Source: Alistipes sp. (GTDB taxonomy: Bacteria > Bacteroidota > Bacteroidia > Bacteroidales > Rikenellaceae). Taken from it: 64,000 nucleotides of DNA. The position numbers and the translations under genes are program-made. The notes under the pieces were generated by a model. It was not told the DNA's origin. It did not search any database and saw only the letters and a program-made list of their open reading frames with translations. Shown here piece by piece: positions 8,096-17,266 of the stretch (positions are counted from its first letter, which is position 1; each line of letters opens with the position of its first letter). The stretch is from contig JAGBTQ010000008.1 in NCBI GenBank assembly GCA_017631275.1, positions 37,165 to 101,164 of the forward strand, given 5' to 3'.

Positions 8096-8860
8096 ATGAG
8101 GTTGCTTGCATGGATTGATGGTAGGGTGGTCGAGGCATCTGAGCTTCGACTTAAGAGCCCCTATGTCATGCAGCGAATACATACGCTCGATGGTGTAGCC
8201 TACAACCTTGAAGAGCATATCGACGTGTTGCGTCGTGAGTCGGAGCACAAGTTTGGCTTCGCCTCGGTTATCGGCGCTAATGATGCTCAGCGCATAATCA
8301 AGCGCCTTGTGGAGCTCTCATACGTGGGTGGCTCGCTGAGTGTTCCTGTAATCATGCGCCTCGATGACTCTGCATCGCTTACGTTCGAGGTCGAGAATCC
8401 CACGTTTGGCTGCGGTGGCTATCTGCGTGCTAAGCGCGATGTTGGCGTGGTGCTAACGATGAACGAGCCGACATCTGTTGCGCAGACATCTGTGAGTGTT
8501 GCCCTCGACGCTATGGCTAATTCGCAAGTGAGGCCTCTTGGCGGAAACTCTGCCGTGTGGGTCGATGCTGAGGGCAAGCTTATCAGCCGTCCGTGGTGCC
8601 CTATATTTGTCTGCTATAAGGGAACTTGGTTCACTCCCACCGAGTATGAGTCGGTGGAGTATGGCGTGGCTGTGCGTGCCATCGAGAAGGTGGGCCAGAG
8701 GGTCTTTGTGCGCGATATTCCCGAGTCGGCGCTGGAGCTAATTGACGAGATGTTTGTTGCCGACATCATGGGTATTACGTCGTATGCCAGCATCAAAAAA
8801 CATAGGCTCCTATCCTCCGTAACTACTCGTATAGCCACAGCGATGGAGCCTAAAATCTAA
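8096..8860 (+). CDS. Class IV aminotransferase-fold protein, possibly inactive
   Basis: This 254-residue protein has the outline of fold-type IV PLP enzymes (branched-chain or D-amino acid aminotransferase, aminodeoxychorismate lyase). It has an N-terminal DGRVVEA and HTLDGVAYNLEEHIDVLRR, a mid VWVDAEGKLIS turn and a late EYGVAVRAIEKVGQRVFVRD. However, aligned by eye, the PLP lysine is missing: no lysine occurs between about residues 116 and 160. The usual Glu and Asn after the D..G turn are also replaced (ISRPWCPIF). It may be a non-catalytic relative or use different chemistry. It is probably co-transcribed with holA. I can name the fold but not the function. Confidence 0.7.
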   Translation: MRLLAWIDGRVVEASELRLKSPYVMQRIHTLDGVAYNLEEHIDVLRRESEHKFGFASVIGANDAQRIIKRLVELSYVGGSLSVPVIMRLDDSASLTFEVENPTFGCGGYLRAKRDVGVVLTMNEPTSVAQTSVSVALDAMANSQVRPLGGNSAVWVDAEGKLISRPWCPIFVCYKGTWFTPTEYESVEYGVAVRAIEKVGQRVFVRDIPESALELIDEMFVADIMGITSYASIKKHRLLSSVTTRIATAMEPKI

Positions 8861-8874
8861 GGTCTGTTTTTAGC

Positions 8875-9969
8875 CTAAATATTATCGATGGCGTAGAGAT
8901 ATGCGCCCAACGAAACGGCATTGCTTGCGCCAATGTCAGAGATTGTTATACCTACGCGCTTCTCTGAATCGTAGGTAACGTACTTGTCGCTGCCGTACAC
9001 CTTGATTTTTGTTGAGTTGCCACGTGCAAACTGCTCAAACTCAGCCTTGTTATCGAGGTTATATACGTTCATCTGAACGCGGTTTAGGCTGTCGCCCGAC
9101 ATAGTCTTAATTTTTGAGCGCATCTCCTCCAGGAGGGCTGGCATAAAGTACTTCGAGGCACCAGCCAAGCCACCACCAATAACTATCACTCCGTCCATAA
9201 GTGTAACGGCAGTAGCCATTGCATCGCCAGCCACACGACCCTGCGTTGCAAAGGCCTCCTTAGCAGCCTCAGCATTGCCCTCAAGGTTGCCCTCAGCGAT
9301 GTTGTATATATCCTTAGGCTCAAGCTCACGCTCGTCGCCCGAAAGCTCGCGATAGACACGCTTCACGGCACGAATGGCGATGCCGTCCTCAACGATAAAC
9401 TCGGGATAATCTCTGTGCTTAAGGCAGAAGGTCTCGACGCACGAGTTATCGCCAAGGTTGAGTCTGCCGTCCATCACAAAGCCAAAGCCGAAGCCTGTGC
9501 CGAATGTGAAGCCGAGAAGGTTGCGGTAGCGCTTTGCTGAGCCCGCCTCCTCGAGCATGCGATTGATGCGAGGAAGAGCACCTCCCATAGCCTCGCCATA
9601 GGCAAACAGATCTGCATCGTTGTTGATGAATACGGGGATACCGAAGTGCTCCTCGAGCATAGGGCCAAGTGCCACGCCATCTCTAAACGATGGGAAGTTA
9701 GGCAAAAAACCACCAATCACGCCGTTGCGATAGTCGGCAGGGCCAGGAAAGGCGAAGCTGATAGCCACGGGAGCGTAGGGTAGCGAGCTGATAGTCTGCT
9801 CGAAGCCCTTGATAAGTGTGCTTAGACATAGGTCTAAGTCGTGTGCCATAGAGGGCAGTGTGAGGCTTTGGCCAATAGGCTTGCCGTCGCACATTGCACC
9901 AAACACAAAGTTTGTACCGCCCGCATCGAGCGTTACAACTATTTTCTGAGAATTGTCTTGCTGTTTCAT
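8875..9969 (-). CDS. ROK-family sugar kinase/regulator-like protein
   Basis: This 364-residue protein belongs to the ROK (repressor, ORF, kinase) group within the actin-like ATPase fold. The N-terminal phosphate loop LDAGGTNFVFG, the catalytic-Asp region FINNDADLFAYGEAMGG, FTFGTGFGFG and a late VIGGGLAGAS loop all match. It lacks an N-terminal helix-turn-helix, so it is more likely a glucokinase or hexokinase-type enzyme than a repressor. The Cys-rich zinc motif of many ROK kinases is not visible, so substrate is uncertain. An in-frame TTG three codons upstream was rejected as start because the ATG at 9969 sits exactly where the promoter predicts the mRNA to begin. Confidence 0.85.
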   Translation of the reverse strand: MKQQDNSQKIVVTLDAGGTNFVFGAMCDGKPIGQSLTLPSMAHDLDLCLSTLIKGFEQTISSLPYAPVAISFAFPGPADYRNGVIGGFLPNFPSFRDGVALGPMLEEHFGIPVFINNDADLFAYGEAMGGALPRINRMLEEAGSAKRYRNLLGFTFGTGFGFGFVMDGRLNLGDNSCVETFCLKHRDYPEFIVEDGIAIRAVKRVYRELSGDERELEPKDIYNIAEGNLEGNAEAAKEAFATQGRVAGDAMATAVTLMDGVIVIGGGLAGASKYFMPALLEEMRSKIKTMSGDSLNRVQMNVYNLDNKAEFEQFARGNSTKIKVYGSDKYVTYDSEKRVGITISDIGASNAVSLGAYLYAIDNI

Positions 9970-9975
9970 ATTAGG

Positions 9976-10005
9976 CAAAGTTAGTAATTATATTCTAAAT
10001 CACAA
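9976..10005 (-). promoter_or_regulatory. Promoter of the ROK-family gene
   Basis: On the minus strand TAACTTTG (9983 to 9976) is a good -7 box, and TTG (10005 to 10003) lies about 19 bp upstream. The predicted transcription start coincides with or touches the ATG at 9969, suggesting a leaderless or nearly leaderless mRNA. Confidence 0.6.
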
Positions 10006-10065
10006 CAACTTGTCGAATATTATTTCATTTGTTGATAAATGTGGTAAAAAAATGTAGTTTGGGGC

Positions 10066-10097
10066 TTTGAAAATATCAGAATTATTTTATACATTTG
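10066..10097 (+). promoter_or_regulatory. Promoter of the V-type ATPase operon
   Basis: TTTG (10066-10069), a 20-bp spacer and TACATTTG (10090-10097) form a perfect Bacteroidetes promoter. The untranslated leader before the first subunit gene would be about 100 nt and is A-rich near the start codon. Confidence 0.75.
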
Positions 10098-10203
10098 TGA
10101 GAATTTTTGGAAAGGTAGCTCCGTGTGGGCTTAATTTCAAAGAAATTGCAGCGAAAAAATAGAAGAAATATACGATAAAATAAACTTAAAAAATCTAAAA
10201 ACT

Positions 10204-10815
10204 ATGGAGAACAACAAACTTCAGGAGCTTACCCAAAAGCTCTACAACGATGGCTTGGAGAAGGGTCGTTCGGAGGCTGAGCGTCTTTTGGCTGAGGCTA
10301 AGGCTGAGGCTGCAAAGATTGTTGCAGAGGCCAAGGCTGAGGCAGAGGCTATTGCTAAGGCTGCCGAGGATAAGGCTGAGGATATTGCTAAAAACGCAAT
10401 GACCGAGATTACCCTTGCTGGTCGTCAGGCACTCTCAAAGATTAAGTCGGAGCTTAGCGAGGCTATCATCATGAAGTCAACAGGCGAGGCAGTTAAGGCT
10501 GCAGCTATCAATGTTGAGTTCGTGTGCGACATGCTTCTTGCTGTTGCTAAGAACTGGAATGCTCAGGCTGGCGATATCTCGCTTAAGGCTTTGCTTCCAG
10601 AGGCTAAGCGTGCTGAGCTCGACGCTGCTATTTCGGCTAAGTCGCAGGAGTTGCTTAAGGCTGGTGTCGAGGTAGGCTACTCAAACGAGGTTAAGAATGG
10701 CTTCAAGGTGGGTGAGAAAGATGGTGGCTACTACATCTCATTTACCGATGAGAGCTTCGATGCTCTTCTTAAGGAGTATCTACGCGAGAAGGTTGCTAAC
10801 ATGCTTTATAAGTAA
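10204..10815 (+). CDS. ntpE: V-type ATP synthase subunit E
   Basis: The peripheral-stalk subunit E links the catalytic head to the membrane motor. The 203-residue protein has a long charged Ala/Glu/Lys-rich coiled coil in its first 80 residues (repeats such as EAKAEAAKIVAEAKAEAEA). A compact C-terminal domain follows. It is the first gene of the operon, preceded by a clear promoter, and is followed three bases later by the DUF2764 gene. No separate subunit G/H partner for the stalk is visible nearby. Confidence 0.85.
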   Translation: MENNKLQELTQKLYNDGLEKGRSEAERLLAEAKAEAAKIVAEAKAEAEAIAKAAEDKAEDIAKNAMTEITLAGRQALSKIKSELSEAIIMKSTGEAVKAAAINVEFVCDMLLAVAKNWNAQAGDISLKALLPEAKRAELDAAISAKSQELLKAGVEVGYSNEVKNGFKVGEKDGGYYISFTDESFDALLKEYLREKVANMLYK

Positions 10816-10818
10816 GCC

Positions 10819-11661
10819 ATGTTCTCCACTGAATACTACTATTTGGTTGCTGGCTTGCGTGAGTGGACACTCGAGTCAGATACCAAGGGCTTTAATGTTC
10901 GTGAGATAGTCGATGAGATACTCGACGAGCTTACGAAGCGTGATCGTGAGGCTGTGAAGTTGCTTTATGCCTACTACGATTGCGAGAACATTATTGCATA
11001 TCGCGCGGAGCGTGAGCGTCACAACGAGCTTGGTAACCTAAGCCGTGAGCAGATTGCTCAGATGATTGCTGATGGCGACTATAGCTCGCTCTCGGCAAAC
11101 ATGGCTAAGGTCGTTAAGTATTTCACCCTTGCAAACGACGATGAGCGTGACGAGGACAGTGTGATTAACGACACATTTGAGCACGCCTTGTTCGAGGCTT
11201 ACTACCGTGACCTTGCCGAGTCGAAGTCATCGTTCCTCAAGGCGTGGGGTGAGTTCGACCGTAACTTGCGCAACATCGCTGCGGCGTTGGCAGCACGTGA
11301 GGCTGGCCGTTCGGTGGCAGATGTTGTTGTGGGTGGTGGCGAGGTTGTCGAGCAGCTTAAGAGCTCTTCTGCTGCCGACTTTGGTCTTCGTGGCGAGTTG
11401 CAATATATCGATGCCGTTATTTCGGCTGTTTCCGACGAGAAGAATATTGTTGAGAAGGAGCGCAAGATTGATAAGGTGCGCGAGGAGCAGGCATGGGAGC
11501 TTTCCTCTTTCGACTTCTTCAACATCAACTTCATACTCTCATACCTTGTCAGGGTTAATATCATCGCACGCTGGATGCTTCTTTTGCCAGAGGCTGGCCG
11601 CGAGATGCTCAACCGCCTAATGCGTGACCTTGATGCTAAGGAGCTTGTAAAAAAACAATAA
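10819..11661 (+). CDS. DUF2764 family protein, likely V-ATPase subunit C equivalent
   Basis: This 280-residue, mostly helical soluble protein begins MFSTEYYYLVAGLREWTL, typical of DUF2764, a family seen in Bacteroidetes V-ATPase operons between subunits E and A. In archaeal and clostridial operons that region carries subunit C, the socket joining the rotor stalk to the membrane ring. Since no recognisable subunit C occurs here, a subunit C-like role is the most economical inference. Charged helical segments and the motif RVNIIARWMLLLPEAGREML near the C-terminus are visible. No catalytic motif was seen. Confidence 0.8.
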   Translation: MFSTEYYYLVAGLREWTLESDTKGFNVREIVDEILDELTKRDREAVKLLYAYYDCENIIAYRAERERHNELGNLSREQIAQMIADGDYSSLSANMAKVVKYFTLANDDERDEDSVINDTFEHALFEAYYRDLAESKSSFLKAWGEFDRNLRNIAAALAAREAGRSVADVVVGGGEVVEQLKSSSAADFGLRGELQYIDAVISAVSDEKNIVEKERKIDKVREEQAWELSSFDFFNINFILSYLVRVNIIARWMLLLPEAGREMLNRLMRDLDAKELVKKQ

Positions 11662-11676
11662 AACTACAATAAACTA

Positions 11677-13434
11677 ATGAAAACTTTAGGACGTGTAAAT
11701 GGTATTATCTCGAATATCGTTATCGCAAAGGTTGACGGTGCGGTGGCTCAGAACGAGATATGCTACGTATATTGCGGTGAAACGCGCATGATGGCTGAGG
11801 TCATCAAGGTCATGGGCGACGAGGCCTATGTTCAGGTTTACGATAGTACACGTGGCTTGAAGATTGGCGACAAGGTGGAGTTCGAGGGTCACATGCTCGA
11901 GGCTACACTTGCTCCAGGTCTATTGTCACGTAACTACGATGGTCTTCAGAACGACCTCGAGAAGATGGACGGCTTGTTCATCAACCGTGGTTCTATCACC
12001 GACCCAATCGACTTCGATGCTACATGGGAGTTTAAGCCATTGGCAAAGGTTGGCGACAAGGTGTCGGCTGCCTCATGGCTTGGTGAGGTTAAGGAGCAGT
12101 GGGTGATGCACAAGATTATGGTGCCATTCATCATGCAGGGTAACTACACCGTTAAGAGCATCGTTGCGGCAGGTACTTACAAGGTAACCGACACTATCGC
12201 TGTTGTTGCGGACTCTGATAACAACGAGTATAATATTACTATGGTGCAGAAGTGGCCAGTAAAGCAGGCTATCCGCTGCTATACTGAGAAGCCTCGTCCA
12301 TCACGTGTTATGGAGACTGGTGTTCGTGCTATCGACACATTTAACCCATTGGCTGAGGGTGGTACCGGCTTTATCCCTGGCCCATTCGGTGCAGGTAAGA
12401 CCGTGCTTCAGCACGCTATCTCTAAGCAGGCAGATGCCGATGTTATCATCATCGTAGCTTGTGGTGAGCGTGCTAACGAGGTTGTGGAGATCTTTGCTGA
12501 GTTCCCTGAGTTGGTTGACCCACGTACTGGTCACAAGCTTATGGAGCGTACAATCATCATCTGTAACACATCTAACATGCCTGTTGCTGCCCGTGAGGCA
12601 TCTGTATATACAGGTATGACCATCGGTGAGTACTACCGTTCAATGGGCTTGAAGGTGTTGGTAATGGCCGACTCTACATCACGTTGGGCTCAGGCTTTGC
12701 GTGAGATGTCTAACCGTTTGGAGGAGCTTCCAGGTCAGGATGCCTTCCCTATGGACCTTTCGGCTATCATCTCTAACTTCTACTCACGTGCTGGCTTGGT
12801 TAAGCTCAACAATGGCGAGACTGGTTCAGTCACATTCCTTGGTACTGTATCTCCTGCGGGTGGTAACCTTAAGGAGCCTGTTACCGAGTCAACAAAGAAG
12901 GCTGCACGTTGCTTCTACGCCTTGTCGCAGGGTCGTGCCGACTCTAAGCGTTATCCAGCTATCGACCCACTCGACTCATACTCTAAGTATTTGGAGTATC
13001 CTGAGATTCGCGAGTACCTCGACGAGCATATCGAGAAGAACTGGGTAGATGCTGTATATGAGGGTAAGACTATCGTTCAGCGTGGTAAGGAGGCTAACGA
13101 CCAGATCAACATCTTGGGTGATGATGGTGTGCCTGTTGAGTACCACGAGCGTTTCTGGAAGAGCGAGTTGTTGGACTCTGTAATCTTGCAGCAGGATGCA
13201 TTCGACGATATCGATGCTAACTGTCCTATCGAGCGTCAGCAGCTTATGTATAATATGGTATTGGATATTTGCCGTAAGTCGTTCGACTTGGTTGACTTCG
13301 AGGAGTGTTCACGCTTCTTCAAGGAGCTTATCTATCTCTTCCGCCAGATGAACTACTCAGAGTGGAAGTCGGAGCGTTTCGAGGAGTTCTGCACTAAGAT
13401 CGAGGCTTTGGTAAACGACAAACTCGCTAAATAA
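11677..13434 (+). CDS. ntpA: V-type ATP synthase catalytic subunit A
   Basis: Subunit A is the catalytic nucleotide-binding subunit of the A3B3 head. The 585-residue length is normal. The Walker A loop GPFGAGKTVLQ has its lysine near residue 241. The catalytic GERANEVVE, the ADSTSRWAQALREMSNRL segment and EELPGQDAFP are all present, and the A-specific non-homologous insert lies before the P-loop. Codon use is strongly biased to GGT, CGT and GTT, suggesting high expression. A typical subunit B follows 12 bp downstream. Confidence 0.96.
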   Translation: MKTLGRVNGIISNIVIAKVDGAVAQNEICYVYCGETRMMAEVIKVMGDEAYVQVYDSTRGLKIGDKVEFEGHMLEATLAPGLLSRNYDGLQNDLEKMDGLFINRGSITDPIDFDATWEFKPLAKVGDKVSAASWLGEVKEQWVMHKIMVPFIMQGNYTVKSIVAAGTYKVTDTIAVVADSDNNEYNITMVQKWPVKQAIRCYTEKPRPSRVMETGVRAIDTFNPLAEGGTGFIPGPFGAGKTVLQHAISKQADADVIIIVACGERANEVVEIFAEFPELVDPRTGHKLMERTIIICNTSNMPVAAREASVYTGMTIGEYYRSMGLKVLVMADSTSRWAQALREMSNRLEELPGQDAFPMDLSAIISNFYSRAGLVKLNNGETGSVTFLGTVSPAGGNLKEPVTESTKKAARCFYALSQGRADSKRYPAIDPLDSYSKYLEYPEIREYLDEHIEKNWVDAVYEGKTIVQRGKEANDQINILGDDGVPVEYHERFWKSELLDSVILQQDAFDDIDANCPIERQQLMYNMVLDICRKSFDLVDFEECSRFFKELIYLFRQMNYSEWKSERFEEFCTKIEALVNDKLAK

Positions 13435-13446
13435 GGAGGATAGATT

Positions 13447-14766
13447 ATGACAACAAGAGCATTTCAGAAAGTATATACTAAGATTGACAATATCACCAAG
13501 GCTACCATCACGCTTCGTGCTACGGGCGTAGGTAACGACGAGCTTGCTACTGTAGGTGGTCGCCTAGCTCAGGTGGTAAAGATTATGGGCGATAAGGTTA
13601 CACTTCAGGTGTTTGCAGGTACCGAGGGTCTTGCAACCGACTCTGAGGTGGTATTCCACGGCGAGCCACCAGTATTGCGTGTGTCAGACGCCTTGGCTGG
13701 TCGCTTCTTCAATGCCTATGGTGAGCCACTCGAGGGTGGTGAGCAGATTGAGGGTGAGCCACGTCAGATTGGTGGCCCTACTGTAAACCCATTCCGTCGT
13801 TTGCAGCCATCAGAGCTTATCGCAACAGGTATTGCAGGTATCGACCTTAATAACACTATCGTGTCTGGTCAGAAGATTCCATTCTTCGCTGACCCTGATC
13901 AGCCTTACAACGTGGTTATGGCTGACGTAGCCCTCCGTGCTAAGGCAGACAAGATTATCTTGGGTGGTATGGGTCTTACCAACGACGACTTCCTCTACTT
14001 CAAGCAGACATTCGAGAATGCTGGTGCATTGGACCGTATCGTATCGTTCGTAAACACTACAGATAACCCTCCAGTAGAGCGTCTTTTGGTGCCAGATATG
14101 GCATTGACTGCTGCCGAGTACTTCGCAGTAGATAAGGGCGAGAAGGTGCTTGTGCTTTTGACCGATATGACCCTTTATGCCGATGCTTTGGCTATCGTGT
14201 CAAACCGTATGGACCAGATTCCATCAAAGGACTCAATGCCAGGTTCACTATATTCAGACCTTGCTAAGATCTACGAGAAGGCCGTTCAGTTGCCAAATGG
14301 TGGTTCTATCACCATCATCGCTGTAACAACCCTCTCTGGTGGCGATATCACTCACGCTATTCCTGATAACACCGGTTATATCACTGAGGGTCAGCTATTC
14401 TTGCGTAACGATACCGACACAAGTAAGGTTATCGTAGATCCATTCCGTTCGTTGTCACGTCTTAAGCAGCTTGTTATCGGCAAGAAGACCCGTGAGGATC
14501 ACCCACAGGTTATGAATGCCTGCGTACGTTTGTATGCCGATGCTGCAAATGCTAAGACTAAGCTCGAGAACGGTTTCGACCTTTCTGACTACGACAAGCG
14601 TGCTTTGGACTTTGCTCGTGACTACTCAGAGAAGCTTCTCTCTATCGACGTAAACATCGAGATTGAGCAGATGCTCGACACAGCATGGACATTGTTTGCT
14701 AAGTACTTCGAGCGTGGTGAGGTAAGTATCAAGCAGGAGCTTGCTGAAAAATACTGGAAAGCATAA
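13447..14766 (+). CDS. ntpB: V-type ATP synthase regulatory subunit B
   Basis: Subunit B is the non-catalytic partner in the A3B3 hexamer. The 439-residue protein shows the B hallmarks: GEPRQIGGPTVNPFRR, ATGIAGIDLNNTIVSGQKIP in place of a functional P-loop, VLLTDMTLYADAL, and SMPGSLYSDLAKIYEKA. The GGxG Walker loop of subunit A is absent, as expected. It lies between A and D, and its mRNA starts have an AGGA-like stretch, which is unusual in this window. Confidence 0.95.
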   Translation: MTTRAFQKVYTKIDNITKATITLRATGVGNDELATVGGRLAQVVKIMGDKVTLQVFAGTEGLATDSEVVFHGEPPVLRVSDALAGRFFNAYGEPLEGGEQIEGEPRQIGGPTVNPFRRLQPSELIATGIAGIDLNNTIVSGQKIPFFADPDQPYNVVMADVALRAKADKIILGGMGLTNDDFLYFKQTFENAGALDRIVSFVNTTDNPPVERLLVPDMALTAAEYFAVDKGEKVLVLLTDMTLYADALAIVSNRMDQIPSKDSMPGSLYSDLAKIYEKAVQLPNGGSITIIAVTTLSGGDITHAIPDNTGYITEGQLFLRNDTDTSKVIVDPFRSLSRLKQLVIGKKTREDHPQVMNACVRLYADAANAKTKLENGFDLSDYDKRALDFARDYSEKLLSIDVNIEIEQMLDTAWTLFAKYFERGEVSIKQELAEKYWKA

Positions 14767-14775
14767 TAAAGGCTT

Positions 14776-15390
14776 ATGGCAATCAAATTTCAATATAACA
14801 AGACTTCGCTTAATGAGCTAAATAAACAGCTCAAAATCCGAAAGAATGCCCTTCCTACAATCAAGAGTAAGGAGAGTGCACTCCGTTCGGAGGTTATGCG
14901 AGCGAAGGACTCTGCACTCGCTTACCGTAGGGAGTTGGACGAGCTTAAGGCTCAGTACGACTATATGGTGCAGCTGTGGGGCGAGTTTGATTGTGATCTA
15001 ATCCGCATCGTCGATGTCGAGCTATCGTCACAGAAGATTGCGGGCGTGCGCATACCTATATTAGATAATATAATCTACGACGAGAAACCTTACGACCTAT
15101 TCTCAGCCCCTGTGTGGTATGCTGAGGGTATTCGTGTGCTCAAGGCGATGTCGAAGCTAGGTATCGAGTTCGAGGTGTACAACCATAAGATGGAACTCTT
15201 GGATTATGCGCGACGCAAAACTACTCAGAAGGTAAACCTCTATGAAAAGGTGCAGATACCTGGATATGAGGATGCCATACGTAAGATTAAACGATTTATG
15301 GAGGACGAGGAGAACCTAAGTAAGTCGGCTCAGAAGATTGTGAAAACACGTCAGGCGCAAGCCGAGGCCATGGAGGGGTCTAACGCATGA
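14776..15390 (+). CDS. ntpD: V-type ATP synthase central-stalk subunit D
   Basis: Subunit D forms the central rotating shaft inside the A3B3 head. The 204-residue protein is a long antiparallel coiled coil: KFQYNKTSLNELNKQLKIRK at the N-terminus and a charged helix near the C-terminus ending in KTRQAQAEAMEGSNA. It overlaps the next gene by four bases (ATGA), showing translational coupling. Its usual rotor partner, subunit F, is not recognisable in the operon. Confidence 0.88.
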   Translation: MAIKFQYNKTSLNELNKQLKIRKNALPTIKSKESALRSEVMRAKDSALAYRRELDELKAQYDYMVQLWGEFDCDLIRIVDVELSSQKIAGVRIPILDNIIYDEKPYDLFSAPVWYAEGIRVLKAMSKLGIEFEVYNHKMELLDYARRKTTQKVNLYEKVQIPGYEDAIRKIKRFMEDEENLSKSAQKIVKTRQAQAEAMEGSNA

Positions 15391-17228
15391 TTAGTAAAAT
15401 GATTAGATACGACATCCTACTCCATGCTAAGGAGCAGGAGCGATTCGTAAACGAGCTTCGTGAGTTGGGACTCGTGGATATCACAACTACTGGCTGGGAG
15501 CCAACCGAGGCTGACCGAGCACTTCTTCTCGAGATCGAGGCATATAATCGTGCTATAGAGGCTCTTCAGGCATTTGCTAAGGGCGAGGAGTTTAAGGCTG
15601 ACGCTGAGCCATACTTCGATGGCGCTGCGGCTTACGACCGTTATGTCGAGTTGCAGGCACGTCGCTCAGAGATTCTTCAGAAGATAGCACAGCTCGAGAA
15701 GAGCGCATCGGATGTTGAGCCATGGGGTAGCTTCTCACGTGCCGACATCGAGCGTCTTGCAAACGAGGGCGTTACACTACGCACCTTCGTGGCACAGCCA
15801 GCTCAGTACGATGCACTCGTTGCAGAGGATGCTGAGGGCGTTACTGTTGTTGAGATTAATCGTACTCAGTCGTTTGTATATTTCGCTGTTGTGACACGTG
15901 GCATAATGGTCAATGTCGATGGTCAGGAGGTACACCTTCCCGATAGCGACTATAAGGCAACTGTAGCTGAGATTGAGGCTCTTAAGGCTGAGAACGAGGC
16001 GCTTAATGCCGACTACTCACGCATCGCTCGTTCGGTAGATGTTATCGCTGAGCGTCGTGCAGAGCTCAAGGAGCAGCTCCAGGGCTTGAAGGTTGATGCT
16101 ATGGCTACACGTGAGGCTGATGGCAACCTCCTCGTTTTGGAGGGCTGGGCTGAGGCCGAGACCGCAGATAAGGTTGATAAACTTCTCGAGGAGTATCCTA
16201 ACCTTGTATATATGCGTCGTGATGCTACTATCGATGACGAGGCACCTGTGAAACTTAAGAATAATAAGTTTGCACGCTTGTTCGAACTTATCGGCTCGAT
16301 GTACGCCTTGCCTAAGTATGGTACTTTCGACCTTACAGCGATCTTTGGCCCATTCTACATGCTATTCTTTGCTATCTGCTTGTGCGACGCGGGCTACGGT
16401 CTTGTGTTGTTGGCAGTGGGCTTGGCACTACTATTTAAGGGTGGCGAGAGCATGCGTCAGGCAGCCTTGCTATCTATCGTATGTGCCTCAGCAACAGTGG
16501 CATTTGGATTCTATGCCAACTCGTTCTTCGGACTTGCTATTTCGGACTTCGCTCCCGTTATCAAGTTCCTCGACTTCCAAAATCAGTTCTTCTCGATATC
16601 TTTGGCTATCGGTGTAGTTCAGATCTTGGTGGGTATGGCAATCAATATTGTGATGCGAACAAAGCTCTTTGGCTTCACCTCGACATTTGGCCTCTTGGGT
16701 TGGTTTATTATCCTGCTTACTGGCTCGCTTGCTGTAGGTTTGCCAATGTTTGGTATCGGCATCCCAGGCTTCGACACATCATCGCCAGTGTTCTACGGCT
16801 TGATGGGTGTTGGTGCGGTGCTCATGTTGTTGCTCAACAACATTAAGCGCAATCCGCTTATCAACCTTGGCTCGGGCCTTTGGGACGCTTACAACAACAT
16901 CACAGGTCTGCTTAGCGACGTGTTGAGCTACATTCGTCTATTTGCCATCGGTTTGTCGGGTGGTGTATTGGCGCAGGTATTCAACTCGTTGGCTATGGGT
17001 CTATCGGGTCTTGATGCTATGCCTGAGGGCACACCTTGGTACGGCATGATAATGCCTATCGTGGCAGCATCGATAATCTTGCTTATCGGTCACGGTATCA
17101 ACCTATTCATGTCGGCAATCTCGTCATTTGTTCACCCTATGCGTTTGACATTTGTCGAGTTTTATAAGAATGCAGGTTTCGAGATGGGTCAGCGCTCATT
17201 CGATCCTGTGCGTAAAATGAAAGAATAA
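15387..17228 (+). CDS. ntpI: V-type ATP synthase subunit I (a-subunit)
   Basis: Subunit I provides the ion half-channels next to the K ring. The 613-residue protein has a soluble coiled-coil N-terminal half (about residues 1-310) and a C-terminal membrane half with about seven to eight helices. Typical segments are KYGTFDLTAIFGPFYMLFF, then a loop CDAGYGL, and SDVLSYIRLFAIGLSGGVLA, which carries the essential arginine for ion transfer. It ends SFVHPMRLTFVEFYKNAGF. It starts within the subunit D stop codon. Confidence 0.93.
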   Translation: MISKMIRYDILLHAKEQERFVNELRELGLVDITTTGWEPTEADRALLLEIEAYNRAIEALQAFAKGEEFKADAEPYFDGAAAYDRYVELQARRSEILQKIAQLEKSASDVEPWGSFSRADIERLANEGVTLRTFVAQPAQYDALVAEDAEGVTVVEINRTQSFVYFAVVTRGIMVNVDGQEVHLPDSDYKATVAEIEALKAENEALNADYSRIARSVDVIAERRAELKEQLQGLKVDAMATREADGNLLVLEGWAEAETADKVDKLLEEYPNLVYMRRDATIDDEAPVKLKNNKFARLFELIGSMYALPKYGTFDLTAIFGPFYMLFFAICLCDAGYGLVLLAVGLALLFKGGESMRQAALLSIVCASATVAFGFYANSFFGLAISDFAPVIKFLDFQNQFFSISLAIGVVQILVGMAINIVMRTKLFGFTSTFGLLGWFIILLTGSLAVGLPMFGIGIPGFDTSSPVFYGLMGVGAVLMLLLNNIKRNPLINLGSGLWDAYNNITGLLSDVLSYIRLFAIGLSGGVLAQVFNSLAMGLSGLDAMPEGTPWYGMIMPIVAASIILLIGHGINLFMSAISSFVHPMRLTFVEFYKNAGFEMGQRSFDPVRKMKE

Positions 17229-17266
17229 ACAAATAATAATTAACAATTTAAAACATTTTAACAATT

